Assembly: GCA_958009055.1 (NCBI GenBank)
Contig: OY253651.1
Coordinates: forward strand, 186,001 to 250,000
Length of the DNA stretch: 64,000 bases
Direction of reading: 5' to 3'
Source: Choricystis sp. odSpoLacu1
Taxonomy: Eukaryota > Chlorophyta > Trebouxiophyceae
Shown here: positions 20,829 through 31,706 of the stretch, piece by piece
Numbering within the stretch: the first letter of the stretch is position 1
Layout of the letters: every line of letters begins with the position of its first letter
Position numbers and translations under genes: made by a program
The notes under the pieces: model-generated
Database searches by the model: none
Told to the model about the DNA's origin: nothing
What the model saw: only the letters and a program-made list of their open reading frames with translations

Positions 20829-22570
20829 ATGGGGACGACCGGCGCCGGCGCGCCGGCCGGCGCGCCGCCGGCGGACGGCGCGGGCGGCGCGATCAAGCCG
20901 GGCGCGCCACCACCGCCCGAAGGTGAGTGTGTGAGACATGGACAGACTGTGCTGGGGTGTACACATGGCGGGAATGGGGGCGTTGAGGCTGGGGCAAAGA
21001 CGCCCGGCGGAAGCAACGACAAACTCACGTTTCCACCTCCCTCTCTCCACACAGCCCCCACCACCCGCCGCCCCAGCCGAGCCGCCACCGCCGCCGCCGC
21101 CGCCCCCCTGCTGGTCAACGGCACCACCTGGTGGGACGGCGTCGCCATCGTGGTTGCTTGCCAGATCGGGCAGATCATGCTCGTCCTCCCCCGCGCGTTT
21201 TGGTTGGCCGGCACAGGCCCCGCCCTCCTCGTCCCCGCCGGCACCGCGGTCTCCGGCGTGTGGACGCTGTACCTGTCGGTGTCGTTGTACCTGGAGTACA
21301 AGCAGAGGATGGTGAGAGAGAGAGGATGGTTGGTGGGAAGAGAGAAAACAAAGGGAGAAAAAAACAAGTCTTTTTTTCCTACCCGTCCACCCACCCCAAC
21401 ACGCCACAGCTCGCCCGCAGCCAGTGGTTCAACTCGGCCTGCCGCACCCGCCGCACCCGGGTCACCCAGTACCACGACGTCATGGGGGAACTCGGCGGGC
21501 GGTGGGCGGCGGGCGCTGCGTTCATCTGCACCCTCGTCTCGCTGTTTGGCATCGGGGTGGCCCAAATCCTGGCCTGCACCACAAATTCGTATGCCGCCGT
21601 GCCCGGCCTCCTACCCAAGCGCACGTGGGCGGCGGCGTGGGGGGTGGCGATGGCGGCGTGCGCGGTGGTGCCGTTGTATCGGTCGATGCGAGCCATTAAT
21701 GTTTTGGCCGTCGTGGGCACCACCTTCACCGCGTGGTACGTCGTCGCCGCCTCCGCGTCGTCGCTGCGCGACCCGTCCCGCCCTCCACCCACACCGCTCA
21801 AGTGGTGGCCCACGTCGGCGGACGCCTTCTTTGTGGGCGCGTCGATTGTGTCGGGCGCCATGGGCGCACACGCGATCATCTTCGAAGTCCTCGAAGCGTC
21901 CGAAGCGGCGGCCGCGTTCACGTCCGCGTTCGCGTTGGGGCAGGTGTACATTTGGACGCTGACGCTGCCGCACTCGATTGCTGCGAATGCCGCGTTCGGC
22001 AGGGCGCTGGCGGCCACCGACTCGGTCTATGGCGTCCTCCCCCCCTCCCCCGCGCGCGCTGCCTCCGCCTGGCTCATGAACCTGCACCAAGTCCTGGTCT
22101 ACGCCTTCGTCCTGCTCCCCCTGTTCCTGTTTGCGGAGCGGGCGACGGGGGTGCACACACGAGGGTACGGCCTGCGCCTGCTCGTGCGCCTCCCAGTCGT
22201 CGCCCTCGTCCTCCTCGCCGCCCTCGCCTTCCCCTTCTACGCCGCCCTCAACTCCCTGATCGTCTCATTCTCTGTCCCCGCCCTCTCCTTTGTGCTGCCG
22301 TGCGTCGTGTTTAATTGGGCCTACAGAACCCCCGAAGCACGCGCGCGCGCGCCCAAGCCCCCCCCCACGCTGCGTGGCTGCCTCCCCGCCCGCACCGCGT
22401 GGACGACCGCGTTTGCCCTGAACTGGGTCCTGGCACTCGGCTGGGGTGTGGCGGGCGGTGGGTTCGGCATTTATTATGCCGTTCGTGCGATCGTGGAGCG
22501 CGCGCACGAGTTTGGCGTGTTTGCAGCGTGCTACCAGTGCCCCCCGCCAGCCACGGCGGTGGGCGGGTGA
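20829..22570 (+). CDS. AUX1/LAX-family auxin influx carrier homolog (AAAP superfamily)
   Basis: Exons 20829-20922, 21055-21311 and 21410-22570 join in phase and encode 503 residues. About ten hydrophobic segments are visible. Shared features with plant AUX1 are spread along the chain: ACQIGQIMLVLPRAF, SLYLEYKQRM, QWFNSACRTR (AUX1 QWFEVLDG), FGIGVAQILACTTNSY, KRTW, TTFTAWYVVAAS, MGAHAIIFEVLEA (AUX1 GGHAVTVEIMHA), TLTLPHSIAANAAFG, ARLPVV-like VRLPVVALV, AFPFYAALNS and the ending EFGVFAACYQCPPPA (AUX1 DTFGLFAKCYQCKPA). AUX1/LAX proteins are proton-coupled IAA importers of the plasma membrane. Transport of auxin by this protein is inferred. It is divergently placed 279 bases from the Rab5 gene. 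Confidence 0.85.
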
Positions 22571-23421
22571 AACAAAGTGTCGTGCCTTTTTGTCGACCCT
22601 GCGGTCGGCGAGTGAGCCTGTGGGTGTCCGATTGATCCTCGCTGGTTCACCGCTTTTTGTGTCCACCCTTTTTTCCATCTTGTGCTCCCGCCAATCCGGT
22701 TGTGTTTTTCACTGGGGCTGCCCCCACGGCCAAAACAACATGCTGGTACGAGCAAGCCTAACCCAGACGTCCACCTAAAAACGGCACGTCTCCTTTTTCA
22801 CTTCTTTTCGCGACACTTTTTTCCTTCCCCCACCCACCCACCCACCCACCCTTCTTGATTCCTTTGTTTCTCGATCAACACACACACCCTGCCATTCGAG
22901 TAGAGAGTCCCCTAGGAGGCAGTCGTCTTGTGGCACACGCCGGCACGGGCTCTACTAACGCCGCGCGCGCGCCACACCACGCGCCTCCTTAACCTTTTCC
23001 TCGTCTGCGGCCTCTCCCCCCATCCCCTGTTGTTTCGATCGGTGTTTGGGCCCCCCCTTTTGTATGCTTGTTATGCAGTTCGTACAAGCGAGACTGCGCG
23101 TGTCGCTGGTCGCCTCTGCTGCGGCCAGCGTTTGTGTGTGGGTGGGGGAGAGTGTAAAAACGCACTCGCAAAACACACCTCTCCCTCCATTCCCTCCCCC
23201 TTGTCTCGCCGCGCGCGTCCCTCCCCCCCCGCCGGCTTGTGTCGGGCGACGCTGGCTTTGTGAGAGCACAAACTCACCCCCACAACCGACGACACGCGCG
23301 CCAGGGCGCCGTGCAATCGAGCACCCCCCTCGCTCCTGCCGCCTCGCCAACCGCCTCGCGCTGTGTTTGTGGGTGTCGCCCCCTCTCTTTCCTCCCCACA
23401 CGCACTCGTCCCCCACACACC
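22571..23421. other. Intergenic region, about 0.85 kb
   Basis: It follows the carrier gene and precedes the next start on the same strand. It contains T-rich tracts (22640-22680, 22790-22870), tandem CCCA units (22830-22850) and CCT-rich sequence before the next ATG. I found no exon, tRNA or recognisable small RNA. Confidence 0.4.
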
Positions 23422-24921
23422 ATGGTCAAACTGAAAACGTTCACCGCCCCCGTGCCGGGCGTGACGCTGGAGGTGAGAGAGTGGGAGGAGAGGAGGAGGA
23501 GAGTGAGGAGGGGGCGAGTCGTGCCTGCGTCCCGAATCCGCAGCGTAGACAATTGGAGTTTGGTCGACACGAGCGCCGCCTCCGCCAGCTGCGCGCGTAC
23601 CGCCCGCCCCCAACGCGGCTCCGTGACCACCCAGCATTGACCGACACGGCGGGAGGCGGGTTGGGGGAGGGGAAGCGACGCTAAAAGGGGGGGTGCCATT
23701 GGCTCCAATCCAACCCGCACCCCACCCACCACCACCCAACCACAGAACATGCTCGACCTGCTCATCGACCCCGCCACCTACACGGAGTACCACCGCGAGA
23801 TCCAGGTCAATGACCACGTGCGCGTGGGCCCCTGGTCGCCCGCGCCCGAGACCGTACAGCCGCCGTCGCAACCCGGGGCGCCGCCCCTCCCCCCCCCGCC
23901 CCTGTCCCGCCAGCTGGCGTTCCTGGTGTCGTTCCGGGCGCCCGCCTGGTTCAAGAAGGCGGTGGGCACGGAGACTGTGAAGGTGAGGGACGGCCACGCG
24001 CTGGCGTGGGAGCGCGAGGGCGGGAGCGTGTGCGACACGGCTGCCGCCCTCACCCGCGTCACCATGCGCTGCGCCCCCCGCCTGTGGATGCCGGGCGGCG
24101 CGTCCGAGATCACCATCGCCAACGTCGAGTTTGCGGTGACGCCGGGTGTGGCCGGTGTGGACGGGGTGGCCCCGTTGACCCCTTCCCACGGCGTGACCCT
24201 CACCGCCACCGTCTCTGCCGCGGCCGCCGACTCCCTCAAGTGGCTGCCCGGCCTGCGCGCCGCCCTGGAGCGTGTCATGTTGTACCAGTGCGAACACATG
24301 GCGTCCACGTTTGTGGAGGTGGCGGCCCGTGTGGCGCGGGAGACGTGGGGCGGGCTGAGGCCGATCAAGGCGCGCGTGGTGGGCCCCCTGCCCGCCATCC
24401 CGCTGCCCCCGCCGTTGCGGGCACTGCGGCATCGGGAGCTATCGTTGCCGGGCACCCCGAGCGCCGCGGCCACCAACAACGGCGGGCGGCGGCGGTCTTC
24501 CGTTTTCGGCGCGTCTCCTGAAAAACGCGCCAGCGCGATCGGCGCCCGCCGCGCGTCGGCGGCCGGGTCGGTGGCCGAAACCGAGTTTCATGACGCCCTG
24601 GACGCGCTGTCTGTGGCGTCGTCCCAGGATGGGGGGCCAGGGTCGCCGCTGGCGCCTGTCGCCGCGTCGCCGCGCGGCGGGGCAGCCACCCCCACCGCCG
24701 ACGTCACCCTGCGCGCCGCCTCCCTCAAAGCTGGGGGCGCGGCCGAACTGGGGCTGAGCCTGCCCCGGGTGCGCACATCGCCCAAGGTGCGGGCAGCGTG
24801 CGGCAGAAAGGGGGCCGCCGCCTCGCTGCGCGCGGGCGGTGTGCAGCCGCCGTCGGCGAGCCAGGGGCTGCTGTCGCGCTCGTTGAGGCGGTTGGTGTGC
24901 CTGGGTGGCGGTGGCCAGTGA
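23422..24921 (+). CDS. Unknown protein, possible START/VASt-like lipid-binding fold
   Basis: Exons 23422-23472 and 23746-24921 join in phase 0 (MVKLKTFTAPVPGVTLE then NMLDLLIDPATYTEYHREIQ) and encode 408 residues. The first 230 residues are mixed alpha/beta and read like a domain: LSRQLAFLVSFRAPAWFKKA, TRVTMRCAPRLWMPGGASEI, GVTLTATVSAAAADSLKWLP and MLYQCEHMASTFVEVAARVA. The last 170 residues are Ala/Gly/Ser-rich and probably disordered, ending RSLRRLVCLGGGGQ. The order of strands and a long final helix suggest a START or VASt-type cavity, but no signature residue proves it. The ATG sits in CACCATGG. The gene is well supported; the fold is a guess. Confidence 0.7.
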
Positions 24922-25137
24922 AAAGTGAGTGAGAGAGAGCAGTTCGCCTTTTTTCTTTCGACCCCCCTTAAGCTTTTCTTGTTTCTTCATTGCCTCGCTG
25001 CCAAACGCTCCCCGGTGGGGTGCGCCACATCCCCTTGTTTCCCCTTTCCTGTAGGCACACACTTTAACGGAGCGTTTTTGCAGGAGCGAGAAAGAAAGAA
25101 AAAAAAACATGATTAAAATCAAAAACATCATTTCTCT

Positions 25138-26036
25138 TCACCTCTTCCAGCACAGCCCCACCCCATCCCCCACCGGCACCAGCACAAAGTCGATCCTCTC
25201 ATCCGCCACCAGGGCGGCATTCAGGTCGCGCACCGCCACTGTGGCGGGGGTGGTGTCAGTGGCGTCTGCCACGCGGCCGTACCAGAGCAGGTTGTCGATC
25301 GCGACCACCCCTCCCCGCTTCACCAGCATCAAGCACGCCTCATAGTGGGCCGCATACCCCCGCTTGTCGGCATCAATGAACGCAAAATCGTAGGAGGCTG
25401 CTTGGTTGGGTTCAGCCAGCAGGGCGGCTAGCGTGGCGTGTGCATCACCCACCCGCAAGTCCATCCGGTCCGCCACACCCGCCTCCTCCCACGCCGCCCG
25501 CGCCAGCTGCAGCGGCCGCTCATCCTTTTCACATGCCACCAGCGTGCCGCCCGGCGGCAGGGCGGCCGCGATGGCGGTGGAGGAGTAGCCTGTGAAGATG
25601 CCCACCTCGATCGCGCGCGTGGCACGTGACAGCCGCACCAGCATCCCCAGCAGGGCGCCCGTGTCCACGGACACCAGATTGCGTTCCCGGCCGAAGATAG
25701 CGGTGTCGGTACGCAGGCGGCGCAGGACCTGGGGAGATAGAGGGTGGGGGAGGTGAGGGCGAGCCGCGGCTTGTTTTGGTGTTGATTCACACCTCCCTTT
25801 CTCCCCCTAGTACTCACCTCGCTCTCCCGCGTGTGGTCCAGCAGGTACGAGTACAGTCCCTCAGTCATCAGCTGGGGCGCCGTCACGTTGGTGCCGGGTG
25901 GAGGCGGGTCGGCGGGTGCGGCCGCGGTCGCATGCCGTGTGCGTGGCGGCCACTGGGGGCAGAATGGGCGCGGTCGCCGCGCCCACAGAGACGCTAGGCG
26001 TGTCGTGGTACGGGCTAGGTGAGGAGAGGGGGGCAT
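25138..26036 (-). CDS. Class I (caffeoyl-CoA-type) cation-dependent O-methyltransferase, organelle-targeted
   Basis: Exons 26036-25818 and 25728-25138 join in phase 0 and encode 269 residues. The leader MPPSPHLARTTTRLASLWAR is basic and Ser/Thr-rich, so plastid or mitochondrial import is likely. The OMT core follows: LMTEGLYSYLLDH, SVDTGALLGMLVRLS, EVGIFTGYSSTAIAAALP (SAM site), ACEKDERPLQLARAAW, FAFIDADKRGYAAHYEA and GGVVAIDNLLWYGRV. The Asp of FIDADK and the Asp-Asn of AIDNLLW are the usual divalent-metal ligands. Close bacterial and plant relatives methylate catechols or caffeoyl-CoA; the substrate here is not predictable. It is divergent from the next gene, with 144 bases between the starts. 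Confidence 0.88.
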
Positions 26037-26180
26037 AGGGAAGAGAGGAGTGTGGGGGAGAGGCGACGAGAAATGGGACGCGTCGTCTTTCTCTCTCTCT
26101 CTCGACCCGCCCGTCTGCTTCACACACGCTTGCCTCCCAATAACGGCCGCCCGTGCGCGCACACACACATCACGCCCACC

Positions 26181-26723
26181 ATGGACGCCGTCGCCGTATC
26201 AGACCTGCTGGTAGACATACGCGCCGCCCTGGCGGAGCCGCTGCCGTCGCTGGTAAGAGAGAGAGAGAGAAGTGAGAACAAATCATGAAACAGCAGCCTC
26301 CTTTTTTTTTTCGCCTGCCAACACACTGCCGCTCGATCCTCCGCCTCCCCCACAACGCCCACCGCCACCCCCCCCATATAGGTCGACCTGTGCCCCGACC
26401 AGAGCGACGCCGCCACCCAGACCGCGTGCCGGCCTGTGGTGGTGGTGGTGGAGGATGGGGTGGTGGCACCCGCGCCGCCGCCGCCGCCGCCGCCGCCCCC
26501 ACCTCTACCTGCGGTGGTGGTCGCACCACCGCCACCACCACCGCCCCGGGACACGCCCACGCCGCCCTCCACCCTTCCCGCCCGCGCAGCCGAGCTGGCG
26601 GCGGCAGCGGCCGCCTGGCTGGCAGACGCCGACGCAGTCAGTGGCCCCGCCGGCGACGCGAGGTTGCTGGCTGCGGCGAGGGCGGCGGCGGGGGCGAGTG
26701 CAGGGGAGAGGGGTGATGCGTGA
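26181..26723 (+). CDS. Small proline/alanine-rich protein of unknown function
   Basis: Exons 26181-26252 (MDAVAVSDLLVDIRAALAEP ... PSL) and 26382-26723 join in phase 0 and encode 137 residues. The intron has donor GTAAGAGA and acceptor CATATAG. A short helical N-terminus with a Cys-rich turn (VDLCPDQSDAATQTAC) is followed by VVVVVEDGVVAP, two poly-Pro runs, then a helix PARAAELAAAAAAWLADADA. The poly-Pro runs come from CCG and CCA repeats, so a misread of simple sequence is possible, but splice sites, the CACCATGG start context and the helix ends support a gene. No family was recognised. Confidence 0.55.
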
Positions 26724-26883
26724 ATGAAAGGCAGGAAGGAGATCGTTGGTTTGGGGTGCTGTCAACACAACGAAAGACGACACCACCCCGTCCCTCTTGT
26801 CCTCACGAAAAAAAAAACGGTGAAGGCCCACTCCCCACCCCCGTTTTTTCACGTCTGTGCAACGACGTCCCACTCCACCCCTC

Positions 26884-28741
26884 TCAAAAAACGCCCGGCA
26901 CAATCTTGTAGGGGACGAGGGCGCGGTACTGGTCCCACACCGCCCCGTACTTGGCGGCACACCGCGCGTCATCCCTGAAGGCACGATCCACCAGCAACGC
27001 CATCAGAAACGCGACATAGAAGTAGGGCAGGGGGGCGGCGAGGCCGGCGGGGGCGGACCAGGCGGCGGCGGCGGTGATTTCGGGCAGGTAGTGGAAGTGG
27101 CGCGCGACGCCCCACCACCCGGACGCGAGCAGCAAAGATTGCTTCTTGGCGCCCGACGCCGTCACATACGGCGCCACCAGCTTGACGGGGGGGGCGCCCC
27201 ACACGCGGGCGCGGCCCCCCGTCGCCCGGAAATGTTGGCGCTGGCGGTCGGCGTCGTAATTGATCCAGATCGCTGCCAGCCCCCCAATCAACAGCGCCGC
27301 CGCATGAACCGGCCCCAGGTCGCGCGGGTGGTCCGCCAGGTAGAGGGCAGGCGACGCATAGATGGACGGCACCCACATGAGGCACCCCCAGCAGATGTAG
27401 TACCCCGCGCGGTCGTGCGCGATGTCCATGGACGCCCAGTACCCCGTCTCCCAGTAAAAGAATTTGATGAGGTAGATGTTGATGAGGAGGGCGCATATGG
27501 CCATGGAGTTGGTGACGCGGCCGAGGACCTGTGGGGGTGGGGTGTGGGAAGGATGGGTTGAGAGAGGAGACACACACACAAAAAAAAACACGGTCAAAAA
27601 CCACCAAACCCACGCCCCTTTTCCCCTCCCACACCGCACCGTGTACTGCTTGAACGCAAACGCCAGGGCCAGCATGGCCCACCCGTTCATGCCAAACCGG
27701 CAGTTGGTCCAGGTTTTGATGTCAAAGTGGCGCCCGATGCGAGGGTACAGCTCCATGCCCCAGTAAAAGTCGTAGACGAGGGAGCCGGTGGACCCGGAGT
27801 CGGTGGAGGAAGGGGCGAGGTGGCCCTGAGGGGGAGGTGGGGAGGATGGGGTGAGTTTTGGGGGGCGGTCGCAAAAATACGCACACACAAAACAATGCTC
27901 CTCTTTACCACCCTTACCTTGGCCCACAGCCAGCCGCAGAAAAGCAACGAAAACGCGTTCAGTGCCGACAGAATCTCGCCAAACTTGTCGTACACGCGGG
28001 CCGGGTTGAAGACGCCGGCACGGGTGGCGAGGATGGCGGCCGCCAGGGTCACAAAATAGGAGGCCACCCCGTTGGCCACGTACACGGGGACGTTGCCTTT
28101 GGGGGTGACGGGGCCTTTGACGGTGCGGCCGGGCAGGGCCAGCTGGAGGAAGGCTTGGAGCGCGCCAAAGCCGGCGATGATTTGCCACGCTTCGCCATCA
28201 AAAGGGCTCGGCCACGGGGCCGCGACGCCGCCCCAGCCGGCTTTGGAGGCCCACGCGTAGAAGTCGGTGGGGGAGCCGTTGAACTTGGTGAGGGCGAGCC
28301 AGCTGGGGTGGTGTGGGGGTGAGGGTTGGCGAGAGGCGAAACCGTCGCGCCACGATTGCTTGCTCTGTGAAAGCCAATCTCGGGCGCACGCCCCCCGATT
28401 TCCTACCCCCTTTTGTCACACACACACACACACACACATACTCCTTCCCTCTCCTCCACTCACAAATAGATCGCAAACGCGGGGCACGCCACCATGAGCG
28501 CGACGGCACCCCCATACGACAGCGCGACGCCCGCGGCGCCGCCCACGCCCCACGCGCCCTGGCGGTCGCCAGCGCCCGCGGTGTCAGCCCAGGACTTGGA
28601 GGCGGTGGTGGCGGTGGACTTGCGGGTGACAGAGCGACCGCGCGTCGACGTCGAGCGCGGCGCCGGCGCGGGCGACTTGTTGGTGGTGCGGCCGCGGGAG
28701 GGGGAGGCCAGGCGGCCGGAGCGGGAGCGGGTGGCCACCAT
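26884..28741 (-). CDS. DHCR7: 7-dehydrocholesterol reductase (sterol delta-7 reductase)
   Basis: Exons 28741-28464, 28302-27918, 27825-27640 and 27528-26884 join in phase and encode 497 residues with about nine membrane segments. Family markers are FNGSPTDFYAWASKAGW, LPGRTVKGPVTPKGNVPVYV, LVYDFYWGMELYPRIGRHFD, YYICWGCLMWVPSIYASPAL, KKQSLLLASGWWGVARHFHY and the end YRALVPYKIVPGVF, which matches the human ending YRLLPGIF closely. The enzyme uses NADPH to reduce the C7-C8 double bond of sterol intermediates in the endoplasmic reticulum (plant DWARF5). The N-terminus (first 75 residues) is a basic Ser/Thr/Arg-rich tail like that of lamin B receptor relatives, but the core follows DHCR7 rather than the delta-14 reductases. 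Confidence 0.9.
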
Positions 28742-28932
28742 GATTGGGGTGAAGGTTAAGGGGGAGAGATCGCGCCTGCTTTTTGGGCGCGAATTCGACT
28801 TTGGAGAGTGGTGCCGAAAAAACAAAACGACGACGTCGACGCGCCCAGAGGTCACTCCCGTTTTTCAACCCACCTACCCACCCCAAAACCCACACACCCA
28901 AACCCAAACCCTTGCCCACCTCGGGAGCTGTC

Positions 28933-29634
28933 CACGCGAGCCGCGCCCCCCGCATCAAGGGCCTGTGGCGGTCGCACGACGCGGCCGTGTGGGCCGACGC
29001 GTACGCGCGCGTGCCGACCGCGCAAGCCTCGGAGCGCGGCCTGCAGGCCATCGACGACTGGTTCTTCGCCCTGGCCGAGACCAACCCGCATCTGTCGTCC
29101 ATGGACAAGCAAGCCTTCATCAATGAGGTGACATTCACCAACGCGCGCAACAACTTCCGCCCCACGATGCCGGGCCAGACGGTGGCCCTGGACCCGGCGT
29201 CTGTGCGCCACGTGATTGCCGAGGCGGGCAAGGCCCTGGGGTCGACCGCCGTCCCCTCACTCTGCCTCCGTGGAGGCGGCCGCGTCCCACCTGCGGACCC
29301 TGTTTGGTGTGGGCCCCGCCAACGCGTCCGCCGTGCTGGCGCTGTGCAACCCCCACTACCCATACCTCGGGGACGAAGCCCTGGTCGCGGTCAAGGGTGA
29401 CCGCAAGGCCAAGGAAGTGAAAGGCAGCATTGATGTGACTCGCGTCCTGCGCGCCCGCTCCCGCGAGCTGGGCGGCGACTGGACCGCGCACGACGTCGAG
29501 CGCGTGCTGTGGTCGGCTTTTCGCGCCGAGGAAGGGGGAGCCGGCGGTGGCGTCAGGCGTGCCACTGGCGGTGGCACGCCTGCCTGGGCGCCTCTGGCGG
29601 CGTCACCAAGCCGGCGGCCAAGAAGCGCGAGTGA
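28933..29634 (+). pseudogene. Probable broken copy of the HhH-like gene that follows
   Basis: The reading IKGLWRSHDAAVWADAYARV ... AIDDWFFALAETNPHLSSMD lines up with the intact gene at 29719, and so do FGVGPANASAVLALCNPH and GGDWTAHDVERVLWSAF. I find no in-frame ATG before the homologous part and no good acceptor to bring one in. The frame shifts by one base after GSTAVPSL (about 29260), with no long base run there, and returns to the first frame before the natural-looking end TKPAAKKRE (TGA 29632-29634). The core motif WKMKRNKFRPRL of the intact copy is reduced to NARNNFRPTM. It could still be a gene with sequence errors and a missed first exon. It begins 190 bases from the divergent DHCR7 start. 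Confidence 0.5.
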
Positions 29635-29718
29635 AGAGAGGGAGGAGAGAAACAAAACAAGAGCGCACAACCCACCCACCCAATTTGCCCCTCATCCGCC
29701 CCCCCCCCCCCCCCCCCT

Positions 29719-30360
29719 ATGCCGCCCCCCGCGGCGCGCACCGCCCGCGCGCGCGCCCTGTGGGCGGACCCCAACGTGGCCACGTGGCGCGCTGAACTGG
29801 TGGCCGCGTCGTCCCGCTGCCCGCCTGCAGTCGTCGAGAGCGACGCCTGGTTCTGGGCACGCGCTGACCAGGGCCCAAGGTTGCGCGACATCACGGCGGC
29901 CGATCTTTCTGTAATCGTGCGCTGGAAGATGAAGCGCAATAAGTTTCGCCCTCGCCTGCAGGCGCTGGCCGACGAAAACACCGCGAAAGCGGTCGAGGAC
30001 GCCGCTGCCCTCGCCGACGACGCCCTCGGCGACGCCTCCGTCCCTTCACTGGACGCTGTGGGCGCCGCCCTGGACGCCCTGTCTGTGTTGCGCGGCATCG
30101 GGCCAGCGACAGCGACTGCTGTCGTCACGCTCTGCTGTGCGTCGGTCCCCTTTTTCAGTGAAGAAGCTGCCGCTGCCGTGCTGGCCGCGTACGACTACAA
30201 AAAAACCGATGCTCTCCGCCTGACGTCCGCGCTGCGGGCCAAGGCGGCAAATTTGGGGGATGGATGGACCGCGCGCGACGTGGAGCGGGCGCTGTGGTCG
30301 GCGCCGTGGAAGGGCGAGGGGCGAGGGCCGCCTGCCAACAAGAAACGCAAGGCTGGGTAG
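29719..30360 (+). CDS. Conserved HhH-like protein of unknown function
   Basis: A single exon encodes 213 residues; the ATG follows a run of 17 C. The chain reads ESDAWFWARADQGPRLRDIT, then IVRWKMKRNKFRPRLQALAD, then LSVLRGIGPATATAVVTLC, then PFFSEEAAAAV and DGWTARDVERALWSAP, ending in the basic tail PPANKKRKAG, a possible nuclear signal. The LRGIGPATATAV segment is a helix-hairpin-helix (GIGPATA) as used for sequence-independent DNA contact, and the W-K-x-x-R-x-K-F-R-P pattern is known to me from uncharacterised eukaryotic proteins, mainly fungal and algal. A DNA-related nuclear role is inferred. The upstream neighbour is a diverged copy, so this is a tandem duplication. Confidence 0.8.
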   Translation: MPPPAARTARARALWADPNVATWRAELVAASSRCPPAVVESDAWFWARADQGPRLRDITAADLSVIVRWKMKRNKFRPRLQALADENTAKAVEDAAALADDALGDASVPSLDAVGAALDALSVLRGIGPATATAVVTLCCASVPFFSEEAAAAVLAAYDYKKTDALRLTSALRAKAANLGDGWTARDVERALWSAPWKGEGRGPPANKKRKAG

Positions 30361-30461
30361 AGAGAGAAGAGAGAGAGAGGGGAGCGCACACACTGCTTGG
30401 ACACAAAAACAAAACGCCCCTTTTTGAAAACCAGATAACACAGAGCGCACACACCAACATA

Positions 30462-31706
30462 TCACTCCACACCGTGCAGCGCACGCGCAGCATCATTCAA
30501 AAACTTGCCAGACGCACCGCCACCCGTCGCGGCCGCGTCTTCCGCGGCCGCCGCTTTCGCGGCCGCCGCAGCGCGCGCGTCACGCACCGCCGCCTGCTCA
30601 CTCGCCGCCGCCTCCATGGCAGCCAGCCTAGCCGCCTTTTCTGCATCCGCCAACCGACTCGGCACATACTCGCGCCGGGGCGCGCCGGAGCGGCGGCCAC
30701 GCGCGTCCGCGTCGGCCGCCGCGCGTGCCGCAGCTTCAGCTGCTTGGGCTGCTGCCAGCCGCTCCCGCGTGGCGGCCGCCACGGCAGCTGGGTCGGGGGC
30801 GCCGGCGACTCCGCGCGCGTTCAGGCCGTACGCCAGGGCCGCGTTGGTGGCGGCGGACGCGGCGTCGTGGTGGACGGTGGTGGTAGTGGGAGGGGGAGGT
30901 GGTGGGAGCGGCGCGTCTGGCCGCCGCCTGTCGTCATCGCGGTGCGCCCTGTCCCGGCTGCGACTGAGGTCCCGGCTGCGCCGGCGGCGACAAGAGGACG
31001 CATCGTCCTCCCGCCGCCTGCGAGAGTCACCATCCCTCGACCGGCTGCGGCTGCGCCGGGACGACCGGTGCCTGTGCCGCCGGTGGCCATCATCCCGGCT
31101 GCGGTGGCGGTGGCGACGGTCGTCGCTCGCTTCGCCATTCCCGCCGCCGCCCCGCACTTTGTCCACCGCCGCCCGCACAGCCGCCCGCACCGCAGGGTTG
31201 GACGCCAACGCAGCCCGGGCGGCCGCCTCCCGCTGCTTGATGGCGAACAGGGGGTCGCCGTGCAGGCGGGCCCAGGTCTCGTTGGCGGAGTGCGCAGCAG
31301 GCCCAGGCGCCACAGCCGCCGCCGACGGCCCTGCCAGCGCCGGCGCCGACGTCACAGCGTCCACCCGGGCGGCAGCCGCCTCCAATTTGGTGGGCTCCAC
31401 CGCGACCGCGCCCAGCAGGGCGGCCTCTGCGCGCGCGGCCGCGTCGTCACCCGCCGCTTCGGCCGGCCCTCCCTGGTACATCCAGTCCAGCCGCTCCGAC
31501 GCCGGCTTCACGCCCGCTGCAATGGCCAGCGCGTCCAGCTCCTCCTTTTCCCGGGTCTCGGCCAGCTGCTTGCGAATCTCTTCGACTCGTGCCGCCTCTG
31601 CCTTTGCAGCTTGCTCCAGCTTCCACTTTTTCTCCTGGTTGCGGAAGGAGCCGGGATGCCACCCTTTCTTGTTGAGGAACGCCATAGGCGCTTTGTTGCC
31701 GCCCAT
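30462..31706 (-). CDS. CWC25: Pre-mRNA splicing factor CWC25
   Basis: One exon encodes 414 residues from the ATG at 31706. The N-terminus is diagnostic: LNKKGWHPGSFRNQEKKWKL (yeast and human: LNLKKSWHPxxxxNxExVWK), then EEIRKQLAETREKEEL and RLDWMYQGGP. The DPLFAIKQRE block matches the family DPLFxIRKKE. A long Arg/Ser/Asp/His region in the middle (RSRSRDGDSRRRRE) is typical of spliceosomal proteins. CWC25 joins the activated spliceosome and promotes the first transesterification step. The C-terminal 150 residues are Ala-rich and coiled-coil-like, ending FLNDAARALHGVE. The basic-acidic repeats are typical RS-like low complexity. Confidence 0.92.
   Translation of the reverse strand: MGGNKAPMAFLNKKGWHPGSFRNQEKKWKLEQAAKAEAARVEEIRKQLAETREKEELDALAIAAGVKPASERLDWMYQGGPAEAAGDDAAARAEAALLGAVAVEPTKLEAAAARVDAVTSAPALAGPSAAAVAPGPAAHSANETWARLHGDPLFAIKQREAAARAALASNPAVRAAVRAAVDKVRGGGGNGEASDDRRHRHRSRDDGHRRHRHRSSRRSRSRSRDGDSRRRREDDASSCRRRRSRDLSRSRDRAHRDDDRRRPDAPLPPPPPPTTTTVHHDAASAATNAALAYGLNARGVAGAPDPAAVAAATRERLAAAQAAEAAARAAADADARGRRSGAPRREYVPSRLADAEKAARLAAMEAAASEQAAVRDARAAAAAKAAAAEDAAATGGGASGKFLNDAARALHGVE

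Noticed and set aside
28739..28742. Overlapping divergent start codons for DHCR7 and the HhH-like copy (CCATG on both strands)
   Set aside because: The + strand ATG would give a three-codon exon (MIG) with no good acceptor before the homologous region.
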